From: Planotetraspora kaengkrachanensis
GTDB lineage: Bacteria; Actinomycetota; Actinomycetes; Streptosporangiales; Streptosporangiaceae
Reading direction: 5' to 3'
Assembly: GCF_016862895.1 (NCBI RefSeq)
Contig: NZ_BONV01000040.1
Location: 53,557 to 117,556, forward strand
DNA length: 64,000 bases
Numbering within the stretch: position 1 is the stretch's first letter; each line of letters opens with the position of its first letter. Below the pieces are notes generated by a model that saw nothing but the letters and a program-made list of their open reading frames with translations, searched no databases and was not told the DNA's origin. A program made the translations under genes and the position numbers. This document shows positions 8,694-17,489 of the stretch, piece after piece.

Positions 8694-9653
8694 ATGGCGC
8701 CCCACGTCACAACCCGTGCCTCCGTTCCGGCCATGCCGGAGACGGAGGCCGGTTTCGGGCGAACATCCCGAGCCCGATCGAGCGGGCAGTGGACCGCCTG
8801 GGCCTTCCTCGCCCCGGTCGTCGTCTACCTGATCGCGTTCTACGCCTATCCGCTGTACCGCAACCTCGACCTGAGCCTGCACCGGTACACGGTCCGCTCC
8901 TTCGTGCAGGGTGGCGCGCCGTTCAGCGGACTGGACAACTACCGCACCGTGTTCGACAGCCCGACCTTCTGGCCGGCGTTGACCCACACCGCGGTGTTCA
9001 CGGGAGTCTCGCTGGTCTTCCAGTTCTCGATCGGCATGGCTCTGGCGATCTTCTTTCACCAGCACTTCCGTCTGTCGGCCACGCTGCGCGCGCTGTTCCT
9101 CGTCCCGTGGCTGCTGCCCCTCATCGTCTCGGCTTCGACGTGGTCCTGGATGCTCAACAGCGACTCCGGGATCGTCAACACCGCCCTGGGCGTGTTCGGC
9201 ATCGGCCCCGTCAACTGGCTGACCTCGCCGGACTGGTCGCTGGCGTCGGTCACCATCGCCAACATCTGGATCGGCATCCCGTTCAACCTGGTCCTGCTCT
9301 ACAGCGGCCTGCAGTCCATCCCGTCGGAGATCTACGAGGCGGCGGCGCTCGACGGTGCCACGCACTGGAGCAGGTTCTGGCGGGTGACCTTCCCCCTGCT
9401 GCGCCCGGTGTCGGCGATCACTCTGTTGCTCGGTCTGATCTATACGCTCAAGGTCTTCGACATCATCTGGATCATGACGAGGGGAGGTCCGGCCGATGGC
9501 TCCACGACCCTCGCCACCTGGTCCTACCGGCTCGGTTTCGGCAACCTGTTGCCGTCGTTCGGCCCGGGTGCCGCGGTCGGCAACCTGCTGATCATCCTCG
9601 CCATGGTCTTCGGGCTGCTCTACATCCGCATGCAGCGGAGGACCCTGCGATGA
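8694..9653 (+). CDS. Carbohydrate ABC transporter permease, MalF/UgpA-type
   Basis: This 319-residue permease is closely parallel to the one at 300-1265, including SPDWSL, TIANIWIGIPFNLV and the EAAALDGATHW loop. Two starts are possible: ATG 8694, or GTG 8688, which overlaps the binding-protein stop as GTGA. Six membrane spans are expected. It forms the membrane channel with the next gene; the ATPase must come from elsewhere in the genome. Confidence 0.95.
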   Translation: MAPHVTTRASVPAMPETEAGFGRTSRARSSGQWTAWAFLAPVVVYLIAFYAYPLYRNLDLSLHRYTVRSFVQGGAPFSGLDNYRTVFDSPTFWPALTHTAVFTGVSLVFQFSIGMALAIFFHQHFRLSATLRALFLVPWLLPLIVSASTWSWMLNSDSGIVNTALGVFGIGPVNWLTSPDWSLASVTIANIWIGIPFNLVLLYSGLQSIPSEIYEAAALDGATHWSRFWRVTFPLLRPVSAITLLLGLIYTLKVFDIIWIMTRGGPADGSTTLATWSYRLGFGNLLPSFGPGAAVGNLLIILAMVFGLLYIRMQRRTLR

Positions 9654-10459
9654 AGCGCTCCCTGAAGACGGCTGTCGGCGTCGGGCTGACCGCGATCATG
9701 TTGTTCCCGGTCTACTGGATGATCAACGTGTCCTTCACCAAGGACACCGACATGCGCGCAGACCCGCCACATCTCTTCCCGCTGCACGGAACCTTCGACG
9801 GCTACCGCGCGGTGCTCGATCAGCAACTGCCCTTCCTGGGCAACAGCCTGCTCATCGGGCTCGGCACCGTCGCGCTCACCGTCATCGTGTCGGCGCCGGC
9901 CGGCTACTCCCTGGCAAAGCTACGCCCGCGCGGGGCAGGCACGCTGAGCTTCGTGCTGCTGGTCGCCCAGATGATCCCCGGCGTCATCATGGCGATGGGC
10001 TTCTACGCCATCTACCTCAAGCTCGGTGTGCTCAACAGCTCCGCGGGCCTGGTACTGGCCGACTCCACCATCGCGGTCCCGTTCGGTGTGCTCATCTTCA
10101 CGGCATTCATGTCCGGCATCCCAGCGGAATTGGTCGCGGCGGCGAAGATCGACGGAGCCGGAGCGTTCCGCACGTTCTGGTCGGTGATCCTCCCGGTGAG
10201 CCGGAACGCCGTCGTGACCGTCAGCCTGTTCGCCTTCCTGTGGGCGTGGTCGGATTTCGTCTTCGCCACGACACTCGACGGCGGCGGCGCCCAGCAGCCG
10301 ATCACGCTCGGCATCTACCGCTACATCGGCAACAACAACCAGGAATGGAACGCCATCATGGCGACCGCCGTGGTCGCGTCCATCCCCGCGACGCTGCTGC
10401 TCATCGTGGCTCAGCGGTATGTGGCCGCCGGCGTGACCGCCGGTGCCGTCAAGGACTGA
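9650..10459 (+). CDS. Carbohydrate ABC transporter permease, MalG/UgpE-type
   Basis: This 269-residue inner-membrane subunit has its ATG overlapping the previous stop (ATGA) and GGAGGA about 10 nt upstream. The first span is GLTAIMLFPVYWMI; the coupling loop is ELVAAAKIDGAGAFRTFW; it ends AAGVTAGAVKD as in its paralogue at 1262-2068. The downstream GH127 gene starts 11 nt after the stop, so import and hydrolysis are co-expressed. Confidence 0.95.
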   Translation: MKRSLKTAVGVGLTAIMLFPVYWMINVSFTKDTDMRADPPHLFPLHGTFDGYRAVLDQQLPFLGNSLLIGLGTVALTVIVSAPAGYSLAKLRPRGAGTLSFVLLVAQMIPGVIMAMGFYAIYLKLGVLNSSAGLVLADSTIAVPFGVLIFTAFMSGIPAELVAAAKIDGAGAFRTFWSVILPVSRNAVVTVSLFAFLWAWSDFVFATTLDGGGAQQPITLGIYRYIGNNNQEWNAIMATAVVASIPATLLLIVAQRYVAAGVTAGAVKD

Positions 10460-10470
10460 GGAACCCCTGC

Positions 10471-12408
10471 ATGTCCCACTCTGTTTCGTACGGTCCCACC
10501 ATGCCCACCTCCCAGGCGATCTCCGCGCTCAGGCCGCTGCCCGCCGACGCCGTGCGCCTCAGCGCGGACGGACTGCTCGGCGGCTGGCAGATCCGCAACG
10601 CCGATGCCACCTTGCCGCACTGCATCAGCCGGCTTCACACGCAGGGCAATCTCGACAACCTCCGCCGTGTCACCGGTGACTTCGCAGGTGGCTTCGCCGG
10701 CATGTGGTTCGCCGACACAGACGTCTACAAGACGCTCGAGGCGGCGCTGTGGGAACTCGCCCGCTCCGGCGGATTCTCGGCGTTCGTCGCCGACACCGCC
10801 CAACTGCTGGAGAAGGCCCAAGACTTCGACGGCTACCTGGATTCGTACTACCAGGTCGACCATCGCGACCGGCAGTGGGCCGAACTGCCGTCCAGCCACG
10901 AGATGTACAGCGCCGGCCACCTCATCCAGGCCGCCGTAGCCGCCGCACGCAGCGCCTCGGACACCCCGGCGGTCCAGCAGATCCTCACGGTGGCGCGCCG
11001 CTTCGCCGATCTGCTGGTGCGGCGGTTCGGCCCAGGCGGCGTGGACGCGCTCGACGGGCACCCCGAGGTCGAGACCGCGCTCGTCGAGCTCTACCGGGTC
11101 ACCGGCCACCGGCCCTACCTCGATCTCGCCGCACGCTTCGTAGGCCTGCGCGGGCACGGCCTGCTCGGCCCCGACAGCCGCTTCCGCCAGCGCCACTACT
11201 ACCAGGACCACCAGCCTGTCCGCGACGCCACCGAGGTGACGGGCCACGTCGTGCGCCAGGTCTACCTGGCGGCCGGCGCCGTGGACGTGGCCGTCGAGAC
11301 GGGTGACTCCGCGCTGCTGAACGCCGCCGAACGGCTGTGGGAGTCGGCGATCGCCGCCAAGACCTACCTGACCGGCGGGCAGGGCTCACGCCACCGTGAC
11401 GAGGCATTCGGCGCCCCATACGAGCTGCCGCCCGACCGTGCCTACGCCGAGACCTGCGCCGCCATCGGCGGCTTCCACTGGGCATGGCGGCTGCTCCTGG
11501 CGACCGGGCGGTCCCGCTACGCCGACGAGATGGAGCGGCTCCTCTACAACGGGATCGCCGCCAGCACGGCTCTCGACGGCACCGCCTTCTTCTATTCCAA
11601 CCCGTTGCAGCTCCGCACCGGCCACGACGGCGATGACGAGGACGCCCCCGGCCGGCGGCTGTCGTGGTACTCCTGCGCATGTTGCCCGCCCAACCTCGCC
11701 AGGCTGATGGCATCCCTGCACACCTACACGGCCACTGGCGACCCCGGCGGCCTCCAGGTGCACCTGTACGCGCCGGGCACGGTGACGGCCGGTGGGCACA
11801 CCATCGACGTCGCCACCGCCTATCCGTGGGAGGGGACCGTCACCATCTCGGTCACCGAGACCACGGAGGCGCCGTGGACCCTGACCTTGCGTGTGCCCGC
11901 CTGGTGCGCCGACGCCCAACTGACGGTCAACGGCGAACCGGTCGACACCGCCGTCCGTCACCAGGGCTACCTTGGGCTGACCCGCACCTGGTCGCCCGGT
12001 GACCGCGTCGAACTCGCCCTGGCCATGCCGCCGCGACTGCTCGCCGCCCATCACCGCGTCGACGCGGTACGCGGCAGCGTCGCACTCACCCGCGGCCCGC
12101 TCGTCTACTGCCTGGAACAGGCCGACCTGCCCGGTGAACTGGACGGCATCGTCCTTGAAGATCTGGAACTGGACGCCTGCGGGCCGATCGGCGTCATCAC
12201 CGGCGCTCACCCGATCGCGCCGGTGATGTTGCTGACCCCGGTACGCGCGCAGTCCAGTGCCGACGACGAGCTGTACCTGCCGCTCGACGCCGCCACACCG
12301 GCGGCGACGCCGCCGGCCGGCATGCCGGCGATTCCCTACTTCCTGTGGGCCAACAGGGCCGCCGGAGCGATGAGGGTCTGGATCCCGCTCGCACCACAGG
12401 AACGGTGA
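10471..12408 (+). CDS. GH127 beta-L-arabinofuranosidase (DUF1680 family)
   Basis: The product is 645 residues without a signal peptide, so it is cytoplasmic. The zinc-thiolate centre of this family is visible: E327 and C329 in AYAETCAAIGG, and C404/C405 in SWYSCACCPPN. These align with Glu338, Cys340, Cys417 (nucleophile) and Cys418 of Bifidobacterium HypBA1. The catalytic (alpha/alpha)6 barrel is followed by two beta domains. The family removes beta-1,2-linked L-arabinofuranose, typical of hydroxyproline-rich plant glycoproteins. Co-location with the importer suggests that beta-arabino-oligosaccharides are the transported substrate; this is inference. Confidence 0.93.
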   Translation: MSHSVSYGPTMPTSQAISALRPLPADAVRLSADGLLGGWQIRNADATLPHCISRLHTQGNLDNLRRVTGDFAGGFAGMWFADTDVYKTLEAALWELARSGGFSAFVADTAQLLEKAQDFDGYLDSYYQVDHRDRQWAELPSSHEMYSAGHLIQAAVAAARSASDTPAVQQILTVARRFADLLVRRFGPGGVDALDGHPEVETALVELYRVTGHRPYLDLAARFVGLRGHGLLGPDSRFRQRHYYQDHQPVRDATEVTGHVVRQVYLAAGAVDVAVETGDSALLNAAERLWESAIAAKTYLTGGQGSRHRDEAFGAPYELPPDRAYAETCAAIGGFHWAWRLLLATGRSRYADEMERLLYNGIAASTALDGTAFFYSNPLQLRTGHDGDDEDAPGRRLSWYSCACCPPNLARLMASLHTYTATGDPGGLQVHLYAPGTVTAGGHTIDVATAYPWEGTVTISVTETTEAPWTLTLRVPAWCADAQLTVNGEPVDTAVRHQGYLGLTRTWSPGDRVELALAMPPRLLAAHHRVDAVRGSVALTRGPLVYCLEQADLPGELDGIVLEDLELDACGPIGVITGAHPIAPVMLLTPVRAQSSADDELYLPLDAATPAATPPAGMPAIPYFLWANRAAGAMRVWIPLAPQER

Positions 12409-12411
12409 CCG

Positions 12412-12430
12412 GCGACGGACCGTCCGTCGC
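12412..12430 (+). terminator. Hairpin after the GH127 gene
   Basis: GCGACGGAC and GTCCGTCGC are perfect complementary arms around a single C, beginning 3 nt after the stop codon. No T-run follows, which is common in high-GC actinomycetes. Confidence 0.55.
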
Positions 12431-12540
12431 TCTCGCACCACGCGCCAGGGCTTCACGGGCCGGCCAGCGGCCGTCCCGCCCTCTCGGGAGAAGCATTCCG
12501 CATCGACAGAGGACGCCGCCGCCTGCGGCGCACTCCAAGG

Positions 12541-12554
12541 TGTTAACGCTAACA
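12541..12554. promoter_or_regulatory. LacI-type operator TGTTAACGCTAACA
   Basis: This 14-bp repeat fits TGTTARCGYTAACA, a CpG-centred inverted repeat of the LacI class. It lies 108 bp upstream of the secreted GH39-like gene. Its sequence differs from the palindromes at 3817 and 7275, so a different LacI protein, either one of the three here or one elsewhere, probably reads it. Confidence 0.65.
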
Positions 12555-12661
12555 GCGGGTTCGGCGACCTGTCCCTCGCCTGCCGGTGGTCCCTCTGAGG
12601 AGGCGCGCAACTCGGGAATGTGAACGCCCCCTCGTTCACGGAACGCAAAGGAGTATCACGC

Positions 12662-15600
12662 ATGTCTCGAACAGCACCACCCCCGGGGAGGGCATCGGAC
12701 CCTCGGCCCAGCTTGAACGGGTTCCGAGGTATGCCTCGATTAGCGGCACTGGTGGCCTCGCTCACGATCGCGGCCGCGGGAACCGTGCTCTCGGCTCCGG
12801 CCGCGAGCGCCGCCGCCGCGCCCGCATCCACGCTTGTGGTGAACGCCGACAAGCCTTTCCGCCCGGTCACTCACGTCGCGACCGGGTCCCTGTACGGCCT
12901 CGCCGACGACGCGACGCCTTCGGACGACCTGGTCAAGGCAATCAAGCCGAACACGTTCGTCCAGATGGCCGTGGGCGGCAGGCAGCAGGCGAAGGGCGAC
13001 GTGCTGGTGGTCGCCGACAAGGCGGCCAGGGCGGGCGCGAAGGTCGTCAACCGCCTCTCGGACTACTATGCGGGCTGGCCGTACCAGTTCAGCTGGGCCA
13101 CGTGGCCGACCGTCGTGGAGCAGCAGGTCAAGGCCGTCCAGGCGTCCGGCGCGACGAACATGGCCGCCTACGAACTGTGGAACGAGTCGGACAACACCTG
13201 GCTCGCCTCCAACGGCACCTACGAGGACTTCTGGACGAAGACCTTCCGCCAGGTGCGGTCACTGGACCCGACCACGCCGATCCAGGGGCCGAGCTTCTCC
13301 GACAACATCGGCGACATGCAGAACTTCCTGGAGAACGCGGTCGCGACCGACACGGTCCCCGACATCATCTCCTGGCACGAGCTGATCAACTCGGGGAAGA
13401 TCGTGGGCGACCTCGCCAAGGTCACCTCCATCATGGAGGACCTGGGCATCAGCCCGCGCCCGATCTCGATCGAGGAGTACGCGGCGCCGTCCGAGGTCGG
13501 CATCCCGGGCCCCCTGGTGGGATACATCGCGAAGTTCGAGCGGTACGGCATCCACGACGCCGAGCTGGCGTTCTGGAATGGGTACGGCGCGCTCGGCGAC
13601 CTGCTGACGGGCACCGGCGGGAGCCCGAACGGCGCCTACTGGCTCTACAAGTGGTACGCCGACATGAGCGGGGACATGGTCGATACCACGCCGCCCAACG
13701 CGACGTCGGGCCTCGACGGCGCCGCCGCGGTGACCGGCGACAAGAAGCAGGTCAGCGTTCTGTTCGGTGGAGGCAGCGGCGCGACCGCCGTCCAGGTCAA
13801 GGGCCTCGACAAGCTCAGCCTCGGCGCCACTGTCCACGCCAAGCTCGAGTACACCCCGTCGTACGGGCGCACCAACCCGGTCGCCGGTCCGATCACCATC
13901 TCCGACACCGTCTACCAGGTCGCCGACGGCTCCATCACCGTGCCGGTGGCGATGAACTCCGCCAACGGTTACCACCTGGTGATCAGCGGCGCCGGTACTG
14001 CGACCGACCTCGAGAACACGTACCGGATCACCAACCTCAACAGCGGTCTCGCACTCGACACCAAGGACGCGGGGACATCGGCAGGGACGTCCGTCAATCA
14101 GGCCGGCGTCGCGGGCGGTCCCACCCAGAAATGGAAGCTGGTCTCCGCCGGCCCCGGCTTGTACAAGGTGGTCAACACGGCAAGCGGCCTGGTGCTCGGG
14201 GTGAAGGATGCCTCGAGTGGCAACGGGGCGTCCGCTGTGGTGGAGACCGACACCGGCGGCAACACCCAGCTCTGGCAGGTCATCCCTGACGGGAAGGGTC
14301 ACAACAAGCTCGTGAGCTACGACAGCGGTCTCGCGCTCGCTGTCGACGGCATGAGTAAGACCCCGGGCGCCCAGGTAGTGCAGTGGAGCGACACCACCGT
14401 CACCTCATCCGGTACCGGTGGCACCCGGGTTGCCGGCAAGCTCGGCAACGCCGTCGCGCTGTCGGGATCCAACCAGTACGTCAACGTCCCGCGGGGCGCG
14501 GTGAGCGGTGTCACTGGCGACTTCACGGTCTCGACATGGGTCGACCCGACCAAGAACTCGACGTGGTCGCGCGTGTTCGACTTCGGCACCGGCGCGTCGA
14601 ACTACATGTTCCTGACGCTCAACAAGAACACAGGGCTCAGATTCGCCATCACGACCAGCGGCGCCGGAGGGGAGCAGCAGATCAGCTCCACCACGTCGCT
14701 CCCGCTCAACACCTGGTCACTGGTGACGGTGACCGTGTCCGGCACCACCGGCACCCTCTACGTCAACGGCCAGGTCGCAGGTACCAACACCAACCTCACT
14801 CTGCACCCGTCCAACCTCGGCAACACCACCCAGAACTGGATCGGCCGCTCGCAGTACTCGGGCGACCCGTACCTGGCCGCAGCGGTCGACGACTTCAACG
14901 TGTACGGCCGGGCGCTGACCGCGTCCGAGGTGTCCGCCCTCGCGACCGGGCAGGCCGGCGCGGGCGACGTTCTGCATTACACGTTCGACGAAACCGCTGG
15001 GACGGCCGTCGCGGACTCGTCAGGCAACGGACGCAACGCCACTGTCGTCGCCAGCCCGGCGCCCGCAACAAGCGACGCCGCCGTCTCGGACCATTTCTGG
15101 ACCCTCACCGCCTACCCGACGATCAACAGAGTCTCGGTCGCGGCCGGCGCCGCCGTCTCCGGTACGCAGACCTTCTCCGCCGATCTCGGCGGTACGGCAT
15201 CCGACGTGTCCTACACCTACATCGAACTCAACCACGGCGGTGTCTGGCTGACCGACAACACCAAGGCACCGGGCAGCCACAACGACGGCCTCCACCCCAA
15301 CCTCGTCGTCGACACCACCGCTTACCCCAACGGCACCTACCAGCTCAAGATCGACGCAGTCGGCACGAACGGGCTGACCACCGAGCAGACCGTCTCCATC
15401 GTGATCGACAACCCACCGGCTTGGACCGCCGGCAAGGTGTACAACACCGGCGACCAGGCGTCCTACCGTGGCTCGGTCTGGCGCGCCCTTTGGTGGACGC
15501 AGAATCAGACCCCCGGCGACCCGAACGGGCCGTGGGAACAGATCGTGGTCACGGCGGACGGCAACCCGGTGTGGACTCCGTCACGGATCTTCGTCGCGGG

Positions 15601-15700
15601 TGACAAGGCGGACTATCAGGGCGTCGTCTACCAGGCCCAATGGTGGACTCGTAACCAGGCGCCCGGCGACCCCAACGGCCCCTGGAAGCGAGTCGGATGA
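12662..15700 (+). CDS. Secreted multimodular glycosidase: GH39-like catalytic domain, ricin-B, LamG and two CBM5/12 modules
   Basis: The product is 1012 residues. AAAGGAG 9 nt upstream fixes ATG 12662. A signal peptide covers about residues 24-52 (AALVASLTIAAAGTVLSAPAASA). A clan GH-A TIM barrel follows, with acid/base E175 in ELWNES and nucleophile E271 or E272 in ISIEEYA. Then come a ricin-B lectin region (about 440-570, NLNSGLALDTKD-type repeats), a LamG/ConA-like domain (about 580-740), an Ig-like stretch, and two chitin-binding-type modules at the end, each with NQxPGDPNGPW. It is secreted and probably releases oligosaccharides for the importers. The exact GH family needs a profile search. 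Confidence 0.85.
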   Translation: MSRTAPPPGRASDPRPSLNGFRGMPRLAALVASLTIAAAGTVLSAPAASAAAAPASTLVVNADKPFRPVTHVATGSLYGLADDATPSDDLVKAIKPNTFVQMAVGGRQQAKGDVLVVADKAARAGAKVVNRLSDYYAGWPYQFSWATWPTVVEQQVKAVQASGATNMAAYELWNESDNTWLASNGTYEDFWTKTFRQVRSLDPTTPIQGPSFSDNIGDMQNFLENAVATDTVPDIISWHELINSGKIVGDLAKVTSIMEDLGISPRPISIEEYAAPSEVGIPGPLVGYIAKFERYGIHDAELAFWNGYGALGDLLTGTGGSPNGAYWLYKWYADMSGDMVDTTPPNATSGLDGAAAVTGDKKQVSVLFGGGSGATAVQVKGLDKLSLGATVHAKLEYTPSYGRTNPVAGPITISDTVYQVADGSITVPVAMNSANGYHLVISGAGTATDLENTYRITNLNSGLALDTKDAGTSAGTSVNQAGVAGGPTQKWKLVSAGPGLYKVVNTASGLVLGVKDASSGNGASAVVETDTGGNTQLWQVIPDGKGHNKLVSYDSGLALAVDGMSKTPGAQVVQWSDTTVTSSGTGGTRVAGKLGNAVALSGSNQYVNVPRGAVSGVTGDFTVSTWVDPTKNSTWSRVFDFGTGASNYMFLTLNKNTGLRFAITTSGAGGEQQISSTTSLPLNTWSLVTVTVSGTTGTLYVNGQVAGTNTNLTLHPSNLGNTTQNWIGRSQYSGDPYLAAAVDDFNVYGRALTASEVSALATGQAGAGDVLHYTFDETAGTAVADSSGNGRNATVVASPAPATSDAAVSDHFWTLTAYPTINRVSVAAGAAVSGTQTFSADLGGTASDVSYTYIELNHGGVWLTDNTKAPGSHNDGLHPNLVVDTTAYPNGTYQLKIDAVGTNGLTTEQTVSIVIDNPPAWTAGKVYNTGDQASYRGSVWRALWWTQNQTPGDPNGPWEQIVVTADGNPVWTPSRIFVAGDKADYQGVVYQAQWWTRNQAPGDPNGPWKRVG

Positions 15701-15721
15701 CACCGACCGGTTGATGTGACA

Positions 15722-15749
15722 GGCCGGGCGCCTTCGCAGGCGCCCGGCC
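15722..15749 (+). terminator. Strong GC hairpin terminator after the GH39-like gene
   Basis: An 11-bp perfect stem (GGCCGGGCGCC / GGCGCCCGGCC) with loop TTCGCA begins 21 nt after the stop codon. It separates the glycan locus from the XRE regulator. Confidence 0.8.
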
Positions 15750-15864
15750 CTACCGACCAGGCCGGGCACGAGGTCGAGGAGGTGCTGTCTCGCACGGCGG
15801 TAGGGGTGTGATCCAGTTGGTCACTTTGCATGTTGTTGACCTGTGATTTTTTATCGTGCCTGGC

Positions 15865-16689
15865 ATGAGCACTCTTCTTGGGGAGTTCCTGCGCGCTCGG
15901 CGCCAGCTCATGACCGTTGATCAGGTGGGGCTGATGCACGCAGGCGGGCGTCGCCGGACTCCGGGGTTGCGCCGCGAGGAGATCGCGATGATGGCCGGCC
16001 TGAGCGCCGACTACTACGCGCGACTGGAGCAGGGGCGGGATGACAACCCGTCGGATCAAGTGCTCGCCGCCTTGGCGAGGGCTTTCGAACTCGGCCCCGA
16101 TGCCACCGAGTACCTGTACAAGCTGGCACGCCCGCGAGCGTGCGTTGAAAGGGCCGTTCCCTGCGTGGATCAGGTCAGTCTGTGTGTGTTGCGGTTCATC
16201 GAGAAATGGGATGACGCGTCAGTTTTCGTGGTGAACCGTCGGCTGGACATTCTGGCCAAGAATCGGGTGGCCGCCGCGCTCTTCGAGGGGGTGGAGTACA
16301 CCGACAACCTGATCAGGTTGGCCTTTCTCAACCCGGCGGCACGAGAGTGGTGGTTGAACTGGGAAGAGGAAGCGGCTGAGAATGTCGCTCACCTGCGTGC
16401 CGCGGCGGGAACAGACCCCGACGACCCATATTTGCTCGAGCTGGTTGACGAGCTGTCACGTGAAAGTGAGGACTTTCGCCGGCTCTGGGCTCGACACGAT
16501 GTACGTGGCAGGAACCAGGGACTCATCCGCTTGCACCACAGCGAAGTCGGCGAGATGACCTTTTCACTTGAGACGTTGCGTATCGAGAGCGCTCCCGGCC
16601 TGCGCATCCTCGTTGCTGAGGCTGTGCCACGCGGTCCCACTGACGATTGCTTGGCCAAGCTACGCGTGCTCACCGCTAGCCGGCGGTGA
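15865..16689 (+). CDS. XRE-family regulator with MmyB-like ligand domain
   Basis: The product is 274 residues. The N-terminus carries the typical actinobacterial motif LGEFLRARR...GGRRRTPGLRREEIA, then the HTH LAGLSADYYARLEQGRD variant (MMAGLSADYYARLEQGRDD). A PAS-like ligand domain (MLTR_LBD type) follows, with the RNRVAAALF-like start of that domain (LAKNRVAAALFEG). ATG 15865 or GTG 15856 are possible starts. These proteins usually regulate a divergent dehydrogenase, but none is adjacent here, so its target was lost or is elsewhere. A decayed relative lies at 51095-51373. Confidence 0.9.
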   Translation: MSTLLGEFLRARRQLMTVDQVGLMHAGGRRRTPGLRREEIAMMAGLSADYYARLEQGRDDNPSDQVLAALARAFELGPDATEYLYKLARPRACVERAVPCVDQVSLCVLRFIEKWDDASVFVVNRRLDILAKNRVAAALFEGVEYTDNLIRLAFLNPAAREWWLNWEEEAAENVAHLRAAAGTDPDDPYLLELVDELSRESEDFRRLWARHDVRGRNQGLIRLHHSEVGEMTFSLETLRIESAPGLRILVAEAVPRGPTDDCLAKLRVLTASRR

Positions 16690-16917
16690 TTCGAGCGGAC
16701 ATGCGGCTTGCCGCAGCCCGTAACTCACTGCGGACTGAGTGACTATTCAGGGGCCGTCTGTGGGCCGTCCGAAGGCGACCAACGATGACGGACGACGACC
16801 AGAGCTGACAGCCCCTCGCCGACGTGATCAGCCAGTTCACGCAGGAGGGACCGACCCTGACCGGCATCTGACGGCCGGGAAAGCGCCCGAAACTCTAGGT
16901 CTCCTGGTCTGAGGGCA
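16690..16917. other. Intergenic region with a 17-mer repeated at 50953
   Basis: No gene is supported here. The stretch contains CGTCTGTGGGCCGTCCG at 16755-16771, found again at 50953-50969. The sequence around it, rich in GACGGACGACGACC-like runs, looks like the non-coding tail that follows integrase genes in actinomycetes, but this is recollection and not proven here. Confidence 0.35.
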
Positions 16918-17292
16918 TTACTGCCCAATGCGTGCAGCCAAAGTGCCCTGATGAAAGTAGACGCGCCAGCCGGTCTCCGTCAGGCGCCACAGGGAGCTCC
17001 GCCATGCCCGGCGCCCCTGATTGTCAGCAAAGTACGTCAGGTGAACAACCCCCCGAGCCAGCACGACTCCAGACATCTTGCTGACCTTGACCGGCGACTC
17101 CGAAGTCACCGATCCCGCCATCACTGTGAGAATCGATTCCGCGTCCCACCAGCGTCCAGAGGCTCCGATCTCGGTGAACTCCGGATCCAGAAGCTCCCGA
17201 ACAAGGGCCGGAGAAGCACGCACCTCAGGATCGAGAAGCCGCAACTCACCATCGATGGCCGCTTGCACTGCCCGCTCATCCTCGTCCATCAT
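16918..17292 (-). CDS. DUF4440/SnoaL-like (NTF2 fold) protein
   Basis: This 124-residue single-domain protein has the nuclear-transport-factor-2 pattern: helical start with DGELRLLDP, then LLDPEFTEIGASGRWWD, SKMSGVVLARGVVHLTYFAD and a closing strand WRVYFHQGT. Such proteins bind small ligands or act as polyketide/steroid-type isomerases; no catalytic claim is made. ATG 17292 is followed by a second Met. It stands alone between the XRE gene and the membrane protein, transcribed leftward. Confidence 0.75.
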   Translation of the reverse strand: MMDEDERAVQAAIDGELRLLDPEVRASPALVRELLDPEFTEIGASGRWWDAESILTVMAGSVTSESPVKVSKMSGVVLARGVVHLTYFADNQGRRAWRSSLWRLTETGWRVYFHQGTLAARIGQ

Positions 17293-17489
17293 GCACGGAT
17301 CCTACGAACACGCGTCACCCAGGCACAGCGAATATCTAGCCTGAAGTGATCACCAGGACCGGCGTCATGATTGAATTCCGCCTGGTTTGGAACGGTTCGA
17401 TTCGCTATCCTGAGGCAAATTTCAGGCGTTTAGTGACTCAATCAAAGACCGCGCCCGGGGGGCCGGACACATGTGCTTGGGGATGAAGT

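Noticed and set aside
17393..17404. GGTTCGATTC, resembling a tRNA T-arm
   Set aside because: No acceptor, D or anticodon stems can be built around it.
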